Shown: positions 16,741 through 24,843 of the stretch, piece by piece
How positions within the stretch are numbered: position 1 is the first letter of the stretch
Layout: every line of letters starts with the position of its first letter
Assembly (NCBI RefSeq): GCF_020731415.2
Contig: NZ_CP088273.1
Span: 501,001-565,000 of the forward strand
Direction of reading: 5' to 3'
Length of the DNA stretch: 64,000 bases
Origin: Phyllobacterium sp. T1293
GTDB taxonomy: Bacteria; Pseudomonadota; Alphaproteobacteria; Rhizobiales; Rhizobiaceae
Made by a program: the position numbers and the translations under genes
The notes under the pieces: model-generated
Told to the model about the DNA's origin: nothing
Seen by the model: only the letters and a program-made list of their open reading frames with translations
The model's database searches: none

Positions 16741-16769
16741 TTGAAAGCGGGCCTCGCGATCCCTATAAA
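16741..16769 (+). promoter_or_regulatory. Promoter for hflKC, sigma-32-like
   Basis: TTGAAA (16741-16746), exactly 17 bases, then TATAAA (16764-16769) preceded by C. It fits sigma-70 spacing and also the alphaproteobacterial RpoH pattern (TTGAAA with CTATA). It lies 66 bases before the hflK start, in a gap after folA. Confidence 0.6.
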
Positions 16770-16834
16770 CGGGAAGTCGGGTTAGAGGGACGTTGCCATG
16801 GGGTGGCGAATCTCGTCCAAAATATGAGGTAGGA

Positions 16835-17941
16835 ATGCCCTGGAGTAATCAGAATGGTGGCGGCGGCCCTTGGGGTGGCGGCGGTAACAATAACGGCGGT
16901 GGTGGAGGTCCATGGGGCCAAAAGCCACAAGGTGGAGGCCCCGGTGGCAATCCACCCGACCTTGAAGATATTATCCGCCGTGGTCAGGACCGTCTGCGCC
17001 AGGCGATACCGGGTGGACCCGGTAGCAGTTCGACCATTTTCGGACTTGCCGCGATTGCTTTGATCGCCTTCTGGCTTTTCCAGTCAATCTATACGGTTCA
17101 GCCTGATGAGCGCGCTGTTGAGTTGCGCTTCGGCAAGCCGAAGGCAGATATTGCCGAGCCGGGTCTGCATTTCCATCTGTGGCCAATCGAATCCTATGAA
17201 AAGGTGCAGATCGTCGAGAAGCAGAAGAACATTGGCGGACAGGGTGTATCCGGCGCCAGAGAAGGTCTGATGCTGACGGGTGACCAGAACATCGTGAATG
17301 TTCAGTTCTCCATTCTTTACCGTGTTTCCGACCCGGTTGCTTACCTTTTCCATGTGCAGAACCCTGAAAATATGGTGCAGCAGGTCTCCGAAAGCGCGAT
17401 GCGCGAAATCGTTGGCCGCAGCCCGGCACAGGACATTTTCCGCGATAATCGTGCTGGCATAGCCAATGATGTGCGCGGCATCATCCAAAAGACACTGGAT
17501 GATTACGGTTCCGGCATAGCTGTCAACGCCGTCTCGATCGAAGATGCTTCGCCACCGCGTGAAGTTGCCGATGCCTTCGATGAAGTGCAGCGTGCCGAGC
17601 AGGATGAAGACCGTTTCGTCGAAGAGTCGAACCAGTATTCCAACCAGAAGCTGGGTCAGGCTCGCGGTGAAGGCGCGCAGATCCGCGAAGATGCTGCCGC
17701 TTACAAGAACCGGATCGTGCAGGAAGCACAGGGTGAGGCGCAGCGCTTCACATCTGTTTATGATCAGTACGTCAAGGCGCCGGAAGTAACCCGCAAGCGT
17801 CTCTACCTCGAAACAATGGAGCGTGTGCTGAAGGACTCGAACAAGGTGATTGTCGACCAGAAAGATGGTCAGGGAATTGTGCCCTATCTGCCCTTGTCAG
17901 AGATCACCAAGCAGCAGCGCCAGACCGAGGGGACAAAGTAA
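16835..17941 (+). CDS. hflK: FtsH protease activity modulator HflK
   Basis: A 368-residue SPFH/band-7 protein. HflK and HflC form a membrane complex around the FtsH protease and modulate its activity. A Gly/Asn/Pro/Trp-rich cytoplasmic N-terminus (residues 1-45) precedes one membrane helix (IFGLAAIALIAFWLFQSIYT), then the SPFH domain (QPDERAVELRFGKP...) and a long helical region (QGEAQRFTSVYDQYVKAPEV). ATG 16835 is preceded by GAGG. Its TAA overlaps the hflC ATG by one base (TAATG). Confidence 0.95.
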   Translation: MPWSNQNGGGGPWGGGGNNNGGGGGPWGQKPQGGGPGGNPPDLEDIIRRGQDRLRQAIPGGPGSSSTIFGLAAIALIAFWLFQSIYTVQPDERAVELRFGKPKADIAEPGLHFHLWPIESYEKVQIVEKQKNIGGQGVSGAREGLMLTGDQNIVNVQFSILYRVSDPVAYLFHVQNPENMVQQVSESAMREIVGRSPAQDIFRDNRAGIANDVRGIIQKTLDDYGSGIAVNAVSIEDASPPREVADAFDEVQRAEQDEDRFVEESNQYSNQKLGQARGEGAQIREDAAAYKNRIVQEAQGEAQRFTSVYDQYVKAPEVTRKRLYLETMERVLKDSNKVIVDQKDGQGIVPYLPLSEITKQQRQTEGTK

Positions 17942-18864
17942 TGAACCAGAACCGTTTACCTCTTATTGCGGGTCTGATCGCATTCGTCGCCCTGCTGGTT
18001 TATTCGTCGGTTTTTGTCGTCAATGAACGCCAGCAGGCCATTGTCCTGCGCTTTGGTCAGATCGTCGATGTGAAAACGCAACCGGGCATCTATTTCAAAC
18101 TGCCTTTCGGCTTCCTCGAAGCCGACAATGTCCAGATGATCGAAGATCGTCTGCTGAGCTTTGAACTCGACAATATCCGTGTTCAGGTTTCGGGCGGCAA
18201 GTTCTATGAAGTCGATGCTTTCCTCGTCTATCGCATTACCGATCCACGCAAGTTCCGCCAGACGGTGTCGGGTGACGTGGACTTTGCACAGGCTCGCTTG
18301 AAGACACGTCTCGATGCGTCCTTGCGTAGCGTTTACGGTCTGCGTGGATTCGAAGCTGCGCTTTCTGATGAACGTGCGGGCATGATGCGTGAAGTACGCG
18401 AGCAACTGCGTCCCGATGCGGAATCGCTTGGTCTTGAGATTGCCGATGTGCGTGTTCGCCGGACTGATCTGACACAGGAAGTCTCGCAGCAGACCTATGA
18501 GCGCATGAAAGCTGAACGTCTCGCACAGGCCGAGTTCCTTCGCGCCCGTGGCCGTGAAGCTGCACAGCGCATCAAGGCGATTGCCGATCGTCAGGTGGTC
18601 GAGATCGTTGCGGAAGCCCGCAAGGAATCGGAAATCGCCCGAGGTGAAGGTGAAGGTGAACGCAGCCGTATCTTCGCTGATGCCTTCTCCAAAGACCCGA
18701 GCTTCTTCGCCTTCTACCGGTCGATGGCGGCTTATGGTGCGGCGCTGGATAATACGGGAACAACGATGGTGCTTTCGCCCAATTCCGAGTTCTTCCGTTA
18801 TTTCCAGGATGCCAATGGCGCTCTACCACCGGCACCGCCGGCTCTTCCAAAACCTGCCCCATAA
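17941..18864 (+). CDS. hflC: FtsH protease activity modulator HflC
   Basis: A 307-residue SPFH partner of HflK. The N-terminal anchor (LPLIAGLIAFVALLVYSSVF) is followed by VVNERQQAIVLRFGQIVDVK and the band-7 domain, a helical zone (RMKAERLAQAEFLRARGREA) and an Ala/Pro-rich tail. The start overlaps the hflK stop, indicating coupled synthesis of the two subunits. A small DUF2065 gene follows. Confidence 0.95.
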   Translation: MNQNRLPLIAGLIAFVALLVYSSVFVVNERQQAIVLRFGQIVDVKTQPGIYFKLPFGFLEADNVQMIEDRLLSFELDNIRVQVSGGKFYEVDAFLVYRITDPRKFRQTVSGDVDFAQARLKTRLDASLRSVYGLRGFEAALSDERAGMMREVREQLRPDAESLGLEIADVRVRRTDLTQEVSQQTYERMKAERLAQAEFLRARGREAAQRIKAIADRQVVEIVAEARKESEIARGEGEGERSRIFADAFSKDPSFFAFYRSMAAYGAALDNTGTTMVLSPNSEFFRYFQDANGALPPAPPALPKPAP

Positions 18865-18880
18865 TCGGGGCAGGTGAAGT

Positions 18881-19066
18881 ATGATCGATTTTCTGGATGC
18901 CGTAGGGCTGTTCCTCGTCTTTGAGGGGCTGCTCTACGGCTGTTTCCCACTTATCGCAAAACGCGTCGCCCGGGATGTCAGTGCCCAGCCCGATGGTTTT
19001 TTGCGTATTGCCGGTGTCGCCTCCATCGCCCTTGGCGTGGGAATCGTCTGGCTCGCACGGGGGTAA
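18881..19066 (+). CDS. DUF2065 small membrane protein
   Basis: A 61-residue protein with two predicted membrane helices (FLDAVGLFLVFEGLLYGCF and IAGVASIALGVGIVW) joined by a short basic loop. This is the DUF2065 pattern. Its place between hflC and degP is conserved in many proteobacteria, suggesting a role tied to HflKC/FtsH, but none is known. It is short and easily missed; ATG 18881 is 16 bases after the hflC stop. Confidence 0.85.
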   Translation: MIDFLDAVGLFLVFEGLLYGCFPLIAKRVARDVSAQPDGFLRIAGVASIALGVGIVWLARG

Positions 19067-19085
19067 TGGCGGTCCCGCCATTACC
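19062..19085 (+). other. Hairpin overlapping the DUF2065 stop codon
   Basis: GGTAATGGCGG (19062-19072) pairs perfectly with CCGCCATTACC (19075-19085). The stop codon lies inside the left arm. There is no T-run, so it may stabilise the 3' end of the hflKC mRNA or end it by another route before degP. Confidence 0.45.
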
Positions 19086-19089
19086 AAAC

Positions 19090-19118
19090 TTGATCAAGCT
19101 TGCGACCATGGCCATATT
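19090..19118 (+). promoter_or_regulatory. Candidate promoter for degP
   Basis: TTGATC (19090-19095), 17 bases, CATATT (19113-19118). It lies 79 bases upstream of the degP start and downstream of the hairpin ending the previous unit. The match is moderate, so a sigma factor cannot be assigned. Confidence 0.4.
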
Positions 19119-19197
19119 TTCGTCTACTCTCGCGGCTCTGTTGTAATCCGTCGCCATTTATTTTTTAATCTGTCCATACAGACAAAGGCCCGAACGC

Positions 19198-20736
19198 ATG
19201 GTTTTCACTCCTGGTCGCCCGTTTTTCCGTTCTGCCACCGCGGTAATAGCGCTGGTTGCGCTGTCCGCCACCAGCGTGGCACCAGCCTTTGTGACTGTCG
19301 CCGCAGCACAGTCAGCGCAGCCAAGAGCGCAAGGCCCGGCATCGGTTGCCGATCTTGCCGAAGGCCTGCTGGATGCGGTGGTGAATATTTCGACATCACA
19401 GACCGTGAAAGGTCAGGATGGCGATTCTGATTCCGGCCCGGTTCCGATGCCAAAGGTACCGGAAGGATCGCCATTTCAGGAGTTTTTCGACGAGTATTTC
19501 GGCAAGCAGAAGCCGGGCGAAAGCAATCCATCCCGCAAGGTCCAGTCGCTTGGCTCCGGATTTGTCATTGATGCGGAGCAGGGCATTGTCGTGACCAACA
19601 ATCACGTTATTGCCGATGCCGACGATATTGAGGTCAATTTTACCGACGGTTCCAAGCTGAAGGCGGAACTGGTTGGCAAGGACACCAAGACCGATCTGGC
19701 CGTGCTCAAGGTTGATCCAAAGAAGCACAAGCTCGTTGCGGTCAAGTTTGGCGATTCCTCGAAAGCCCGTATTGGCGATTGGGTAATGGCCATTGGCAAT
19801 CCGTTCGGCCTCGGCGGTACTGTCACTGTCGGTATCGTTTCGGCGCGTAACCGCGATATCAATTCCGGTCCTTATGACAATTTCATCCAGACCGATGCGG
19901 CAATCAACCGGGGCAATTCCGGTGGACCACTGTTCGACATGTATGGTCAGGTAATCGGCATCAACACGGCAATCATTTCGCCAACGGGCGGATCGATCGG
20001 CATTGGCTTTGCTATTCCCGCCGAACTTGCATCCGGCGTTATTCAACAGTTGCGCGACCACGGCGAAGTGCAGCGCGGCTGGCTGGGCATTCGCTTTCAG
20101 CCGGTTACGGATGATATCGCTGAAAGTCTGGGTATGACATCGGGCAAGGGCGCACTGGTTGCCGGGGTTATTGATGGCGGACCCGTTGCCAATGGTTCGC
20201 TGCTCGTTGGTGACGTCATTACAAAATTCGACGGAAAGTCTATCAATAATGTGAAAGACTTGCCGCGCGCCGTTGCGGAAAGCCCTGTCGGTAAGGAAGT
20301 CGACGTGGTCATTGTCCGCAAGGGCAAGGAACAGACGGTGAAGGTTACGCTTGGCCGCCTTGAAGACACGGACGACAAGGGCAAAGGTAAGGACAAGTCC
20401 AAGTCGCAGACCGATCAGGACGAAGACTCCTCGCAGGACGTGGATGTTCTGGGGATGTCGCTCGGTGTTCTCGATGAGGCAACCAGAAAGACATTTGGCA
20501 TTGCCAAAGAGGTCGAAGGCGTTCTGATCACCGAAGTACAGGCTGAATCGGTCGCTGCGAACAAGCGGATCGAGGCTGGCGATGTCATCGTCGATATCGC
20601 GCAGGAAACCGTCAAGACACCTGAGGAAGTAGCCAAGCGCATTGAAAAGCTACGCGACGAAGGCCGCAAGAACGCCCTATTGATGCTCGCATCAAAGACC
20701 GGCGAGTTGCGCTTCGTGACCCTGCAGATGAATTAA
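19198..20736 (+). CDS. degP: Periplasmic Do-family serine endoprotease (DegP-like)
   Basis: A 512-residue HtrA/DegP protease-chaperone for misfolded envelope proteins. A signal peptide (about 1-38) precedes the trypsin-like domain with triad His136 (TNNHVI), Asp166 (TKTDLAVLK) and Ser241 (RGNSGGPL). Two PDZ domains follow: the first about 275-365 (GWLGIRFQPVTDDIAESLG), the second about 410-505. Between them is a Lys/Asp/Ser-rich acidic-basic linker (DDKGKGKDKSKSQTDQDEDS). It lies just after hflKC-DUF2065 and ends at a strong terminator. degQ or degS naming is possible, but two PDZ domains and length favour DegP-type. Confidence 0.93.
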   Translation: MVFTPGRPFFRSATAVIALVALSATSVAPAFVTVAAAQSAQPRAQGPASVADLAEGLLDAVVNISTSQTVKGQDGDSDSGPVPMPKVPEGSPFQEFFDEYFGKQKPGESNPSRKVQSLGSGFVIDAEQGIVVTNNHVIADADDIEVNFTDGSKLKAELVGKDTKTDLAVLKVDPKKHKLVAVKFGDSSKARIGDWVMAIGNPFGLGGTVTVGIVSARNRDINSGPYDNFIQTDAAINRGNSGGPLFDMYGQVIGINTAIISPTGGSIGIGFAIPAELASGVIQQLRDHGEVQRGWLGIRFQPVTDDIAESLGMTSGKGALVAGVIDGGPVANGSLLVGDVITKFDGKSINNVKDLPRAVAESPVGKEVDVVIVRKGKEQTVKVTLGRLEDTDDKGKGKDKSKSQTDQDEDSSQDVDVLGMSLGVLDEATRKTFGIAKEVEGVLITEVQAESVAANKRIEAGDVIVDIAQETVKTPEEVAKRIEKLRDEGRKNALLMLASKTGELRFVTLQMN

Positions 20737-20752
20737 TACTATCGAGATCAAC

Positions 20753-20779
20753 AAAAAGGCGGCTACTGGCCGCCTTTTT
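20753..20779. terminator. Bidirectional terminator between degP and serB
   Basis: AAAAAGGCGG (20753-20762) pairs with CCGCCTTTTT (20770-20779) around a 7-base loop. The flanking A and T runs serve both converging genes. Confidence 0.88.
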
Positions 20780-20790
20780 CATGTGCGCTA

Positions 20791-21678
20791 TCAGACAACG
20801 AAATCAGTCTTGCGATAGCCTTGAATATAAAGCAGCGCGGTGAGATCACCATGATCGATACGCACTTTTGCCTGCGCGGCAACGGACGGCTTGGCATGCA
20901 GGGCGACACCGGTGCCCGCGAGCTGCAACATGCCGAGATCATTGGCGCCATCACCCACAGCAAGTGCTTCCTCCGGGGAAAGATTGAACCGCTCGCAGAT
21001 GGCGTTGAGCGCCGCGACCTTGGCTTCACGGCCAAGAATGGGTTCGCTGACTTCGCCTGTCAGCGTTACGCCATTGTCGAGCAAAACATTGGCACTGTTC
21101 TCATGAAAACCGATCATGGCGGCGATGCGCTGGGTGAAGACGGTGAAGCCACCAGAGACGAGCGCCGTATAGGCACCGTGCTTTTTCATCGTGCGGACCA
21201 GTTCCGGGCCGCCGGGCATGAGCGTGATACGGCTGGCAATGACCTTGTCGATCACCGTATAGGGTAGGCCCTTGAGCAGGGCGACGCGTTCGCGCAAGGC
21301 GGGTTCGAATTCGATTTCGCCATTCATCGCGCGGGCGGTAATGGCGGCCACCTTGTCGCGCAGGCCAGCCTCTTCGGCCAGTTCGTCAATGCATTCCTGC
21401 TGGATCATGGTGGAATCCATGTCGGCAATCAGCACCTTCTTGCGTCTGCTATCCTGTTCCTGCACCACGATATCGATGGGCTCGCCATCAACGATCCGCG
21501 CCAGTTCCGCATGGCTTTCCACCGGATCAGAACCTGTCCGCAAGGCGAGATCGCAGGCAATTCCGTCGGCCAGCCAATAAAGTCCTGTTGCATTGACTGC
21601 CGCTGAGGCTTTAATCCCCAGCGATGGGCTGAGACTGGGTGAAGCCGGATTGGCGATAAGCGTGGCCATCAAGGGCAT
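20791..21678 (-). CDS. serB: Phosphoserine phosphatase
   Basis: A 295-residue HAD-family enzyme, last step of serine synthesis. The nucleophile motif is DMDST (Asp86, Asp88), with SGGFT (motif II) and GDGANDLGML (motif IV). The N-terminal part is ACT-like, as in SerB. Start codons at 21684 and 21678 are both possible; 21678 has AGGA seven bases upstream. Either leaves under 20 bp to the divergent miaA start, so the promoters of the two genes must overlap coding sequence. Confidence 0.94.
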   Translation of the reverse strand: MPLMATLIANPASPSLSPSLGIKASAAVNATGLYWLADGIACDLALRTGSDPVESHAELARIVDGEPIDIVVQEQDSRRKKVLIADMDSTMIQQECIDELAEEAGLRDKVAAITARAMNGEIEFEPALRERVALLKGLPYTVIDKVIASRITLMPGGPELVRTMKKHGAYTALVSGGFTVFTQRIAAMIGFHENSANVLLDNGVTLTGEVSEPILGREAKVAALNAICERFNLSPEEALAVGDGANDLGMLQLAGTGVALHAKPSVAAQAKVRIDHGDLTALLYIQGYRKTDFVV

Positions 21679-21695
21679 GAGCATTTCCTGATTGG

Positions 21696-22595
21696 ATGAT
21701 TGGTGTGACAAGAAGACAGACAATCCTGATAGCCGGACCAACGGCAAGCGGCAAGTCGGCATTGGCGCTGCGATTGGCCAAAGAGGTTGATGGCTGGATC
21801 GTCAACGCCGATTCCATGCAGGTCTATGATGTGCTTGATGTGCTGACAGCGCGGCCGGGCCCGGATGATCTGCGTGAAGCACCGCATTTTCTCTATGGCC
21901 ACGTTGCGCCGTCCGTTGCCTATTCCACCGGGCGCTGGTTTGCCGATGTGGAACATTTTTTGAAGACCGAGGCCGCTGGTGATCGTCCGCTGATCTTTGT
22001 CGGCGGCACGGGGCTTTATTTCCGGGCACTGCTCGGCGGTCTCTCAGCCATGCCGGATATCCCGGATACAATCAGGGCTTACTGGCGTGAACAGGATGCG
22101 AAAGCTGGGGCGGCACAGCTTCACGCTGTTCTAGAAGAGAAAGACCCGCAGGCGGCGGCGATTTTGCGCCCGACCGACAGCCAGCGCATTGTCCGCGCAT
22201 TGGAGGTGATCGATGCGTCAGGGCGTTCGATTGTCGATTGGCAAAAGGAAACCGGCACGCCTTTGATCGATGCTGTTTCTGCCCGCAAGATCGTCATCGA
22301 CCCGGATCGCGCCTGGCTTGGCGAACGGATCGCGATGCGCTTTCAGGCGATGATAGAAAAGGGTGCGGTTGAAGAGGTCGAAGCCTTGCTGGCGCTTGGT
22401 CTTTCAACTGATCTTCCCGCCATGCGTGCCATCGGGGTGAGTGAGATTACGCAAATGCTGGACGGTGCGATCAGCCCCGCGCGAGCCGCTGAATTGTCGA
22501 CCATTGCGACACGGCAATATGCCAAACGGCAAATGACCTGGTTCCGCAATCAGTTGGGTGATGACTGGGAGCGGATCGCCTATCCCCAGACTTAA
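21696..22595 (+). CDS. miaA: tRNA dimethylallyltransferase
   Basis: A 299-residue MiaA, which adds the dimethylallyl group to A37 of tRNAs that read UNN codons. It has the P-loop [11 protein letters not shown] (14-24), [16 protein letters not shown], the [15 protein letters not shown] motif and the ending [14 protein letters not shown]. It starts 17 bp from serB on the opposite strand and its stop overlaps the stop of the convergent HerA-like gene by 4 bp (TTAA). Confidence 0.95.
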   Translation: MIGVTRRQTILIAGPTASGKSALALRLAKEVDGWIVNADSMQVYDVLDVLTARPGPDDLREAPHFLYGHVAPSVAYSTGRWFADVEHFLKTEAAGDRPLIFVGGTGLYFRALLGGLSAMPDIPDTIRAYWREQDAKAGAAQLHAVLEEKDPQAAAILRPTDSQRIVRALEVIDASGRSIVDWQKETGTPLIDAVSARKIVIDPDRAWLGERIAMRFQAMIEKGAVEEVEALLALGLSTDLPAMRAIGVSEITQMLDGAISPARAAELSTIATRQYAKRQMTWFRNQLGDDWERIAYPQT

Positions 22596-24478
22596 GTTTT
22601 ATCGCTGCGGAAACTACGGATGAGGTCGCTGGCGCGCAAACCCTCCGTCTCTGATCGCGCTGGCTTGCGTGGTTCCTCGATGATCGGAACGCTCACGGCC
22701 TCGGCTGCCCGCCATTGGGTTCTGATCGGGTCGCGCTGAATCGGCGTTGCGGGCCGCTGTACCATGGCAGGTTTTTCGAAGGCGCTAAAATTGCCCGATG
22801 TGTCATCCCCCGTGGTGTTATCGGCTGTGTTCAGCTGGCGCATGCGATTGAGGATCATATCCAGCGAGACGTGGCTGTCACCGGAGCGAACGGCCTCCTG
22901 CTGTTGTGTCATGTGGGCGGCGGGCAGATGTTCAGGCGCAATGGTTTCAAACATCATGCGCATGGGCGTTGGCACCGCTTCACCGAAGGCAATCGCCTCA
23001 CGATTGGCGATGGATGACAGGAAACCCACAGTGCTCTGCGATGCGCCGCTGATTGCGCCGCGAATGATTTCCTGATCGCGCTCATTGCCGAGCCGCATGG
23101 CGAAAACCGTGCTGCACTGCGAAAGGATTGTCGAGTCAAGCTCGCCGGGACGCTGGGTGATAACAGCGAGGTAAACGCCGTATTTGCGGCCTTCCTTGGC
23201 GATGCGGGCGATGGCTTGGCGTGTCGGCCAGAAACCGGCGGAGGTATCGGCGGGGATGTAGCGGTGTGCTTCCTCGCAGACCACGAGTGTCTGCACATTG
23301 CCATCACTGGAGACGGCAAGGTCAAAGGCCATGCGGCACAGAACCGACGCGACGGAATTCACCACTTCGGCGGGCAATCCCGCCAACTGGAAAACACAGA
23401 TGGGCCGGTCATTCTTGGGTACGCGAAAAATATGGCCAAGTGTCTGGCGCATCGTATCAAGCGTCGTGGGCGCCGAGAACATGAAGCGATAGCGTGGATC
23501 GGCGATCAATGCCTGCAACCGATAGCGCAGCGCTTTCAGGGTCGGGCGATCAGTCTTGCCATCCAGCTGGCCAATACGCTCGTCCAGCAGTTTGATCAGG
23601 TCAGCCATGCGATAGGGCACAGGTGTGTCCGCAGTCATCGAAGCGGAGTCGCGCTCTCTTTTCAACAGGGAAGACGCCGGGGTGGATTCCGTATTGGCAA
23701 AGCGTTCTTTGGCAAGCGGGATCAGATCGCGCAGAATGTCGATTTCAGCCGTGATCGACGGGCGTCCGCGAAATACGGCTTCGCCGAATTCTTCAAGCCG
23801 GAACATCCAGTAAGGCAGGTCAAAGGTGCTGTAATCAATGGAAATGGCAAGATCAGGAAAAGCGCTGGCAAACTCATTATGCGGATCAAGGATGAGCACG
23901 CGCAAATCCGGGCGCTGTGAGATGATTTTCCGCAGGAGCAGCGTCACCGCGCTGGATTTGCCGACGCCGGTACTGCCAAGCACGGCGAAATGCCGCGAAA
24001 TCAGGCTGTCGATTGAGATCAGCGCAGGGATGTCGGCATTTTGCGACAGATGGCCAATGGATACGGTGTTTTTCAGGGATGTCGTGTAGATCGTGGCGAG
24101 GTCAGCCGCGCGGATACGGTGCGCTATGGCGCCCATATGCGGATAGGTCTTGATGCCGCTGGAAAAGCGCAGCTTTCCGTCGTCATGCGTATCGACCTGA
24201 CCGACAAGCTCGACATGGATGTGGATGCTCTGATCAACATCCTGTTTCCATTCGGCATTGGGCAGATCGACCTTATAGACAAGACCGACCACGCGGCTGC
24301 CGGCAACCTGAATGGAGATGAGCTGGCCGACGGACCAGTAATCCTCCGATGCGGTGATTGATGGTCCTGTTATGGCGTGGATGGTGGCCTTATCGCCATT
24401 GCACTCGATGACATGACCATCGGTCCGGTTGCGAACCATTGGTCTTTCCTGTGCGGAGGGCAGGGCTTCGGCGCTCAT
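22592..24478 (-). CDS. HerA-like ATPase (DUF87 domain)
   Basis: A 628-residue HerA/FtsK-fold ATPase. It has an N-terminal HAS-barrel-like region (about 15-110), Walker A GSTGVGKS (168-175), a LILDPHNEF segment, Walker [11 protein letters not shown], an [18 protein letters not shown] sensor/arginine region, then a disordered C-terminal 120 residues. Archaeal HerA works with NurA in DNA end processing. Bacterial homologs are often DNA translocases of uncertain role, some in defence pairs with SIR2 or nucleases. No nuclease partner lies next to this one, so a housekeeping role is more likely. It is divergent from ilvI. Confidence 0.85.
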   Translation of the reverse strand: MSAEALPSAQERPMVRNRTDGHVIECNGDKATIHAITGPSITASEDYWSVGQLISIQVAGSRVVGLVYKVDLPNAEWKQDVDQSIHIHVELVGQVDTHDDGKLRFSSGIKTYPHMGAIAHRIRAADLATIYTTSLKNTVSIGHLSQNADIPALISIDSLISRHFAVLGSTGVGKSSAVTLLLRKIISQRPDLRVLILDPHNEFASAFPDLAISIDYSTFDLPYWMFRLEEFGEAVFRGRPSITAEIDILRDLIPLAKERFANTESTPASSLLKRERDSASMTADTPVPYRMADLIKLLDERIGQLDGKTDRPTLKALRYRLQALIADPRYRFMFSAPTTLDTMRQTLGHIFRVPKNDRPICVFQLAGLPAEVVNSVASVLCRMAFDLAVSSDGNVQTLVVCEEAHRYIPADTSAGFWPTRQAIARIAKEGRKYGVYLAVITQRPGELDSTILSQCSTVFAMRLGNERDQEIIRGAISGASQSTVGFLSSIANREAIAFGEAVPTPMRMMFETIAPEHLPAAHMTQQQEAVRSGDSHVSLDMILNRMRQLNTADNTTGDDTSGNFSAFEKPAMVQRPATPIQRDPIRTQWRAAEAVSVPIIEEPRKPARSETEGLRASDLIRSFRSDKT

Positions 24479-24627
24479 TGGTGGTGATTAATCCCGGAAC
24501 TTGGCAGCGAGATTGAACTTTAGTCGTAAGGCATTGAGAATATCTTAGCGATGAATTTCGCATTTGAAGGATGTTGCGCCAAAGCAGCCCTTTGTTTGCA
24601 AACATTTCAAATTCCTCAATTTTGCCG

Positions 24628-24656
24628 TTGACGGATAGAATTTGCTTAATTATCGT
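24628..24656 (+). promoter_or_regulatory. Promoter for the ilvI leader
   Basis: TTGACG (24628-24633), exactly 17 bases, TATCGT (24651-24656). The predicted start of transcription (about 24662-24665) almost coincides with the leader-peptide ATG at 24665, so the leader ORF would be leaderless or nearly so. Confidence 0.55.
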
Positions 24657-24664
24657 CCGCGACC

Positions 24665-24715
24665 ATGAAAACAGTTCTTATCGTCGTGGGACCGCGCATG
24701 GGCAGGGTGTTGTAA
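24665..24715 (+). CDS. ilvI leader peptide (attenuation)
   Basis: A 16-codon ORF reading MKTVLIVVGPRMGRVL and stopping at 24713-24715. Five of six residues at 4-8 and beyond are Val, Leu or Ile (VLIVV), the products of the downstream pathway. That is the hallmark of a leader peptide whose ribosome stalls when charged branched-chain tRNAs are scarce. No ribosome site precedes it; the promoter places the start of the RNA next to the ATG. It is too short for normal gene calling. Confidence 0.8.
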   Translation: MKTVLIVVGPRMGRVL

Positions 24716-24770
24716 GCACCCGGCGGAAGCTCCCATGCGCGAAACACAGGCTCCTTCGGGGGCTTTTTTT
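24693..24770 (+). terminator. ilvI transcription attenuator
   Basis: Region 1 (CGCGCATGGG, 24693-24702, inside the leader ORF) is a perfect 10-bp partner of region 2 (24732-24741). The terminator hairpin is GCTCC-TTCG-GGGGC (24750-24763), a UUCG tetraloop, followed by seven T. AAGCTCCC (24727-24734), part of region 2, can instead pair with GGGGGCTT (24758-24765) and break the terminator. So a ribosome stalled on VLIVV would mask region 1, free region 2 and allow read-through into ilvI. Confidence 0.8.
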
Positions 24771-24843
24771 ATTTCCAAACCTTACGCAAAACGAAAACAC
24801 CTTCTGGAAGGCTTCAGGCCGCAGAGTATACGGGAAGAGACCG

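Noticed and set aside
22592..24478. HerA-like ATPase as part of a defence system
   Set aside because: No nuclease, SIR2 or other effector adjoins it; it sits between miaA and ilvI in a conserved-looking housekeeping region.
24571..24843. 91-residue N-terminal extension of IlvI
   Set aside because: It would translate the attenuator and terminator; family proteins begin near MTADKQ (24844).
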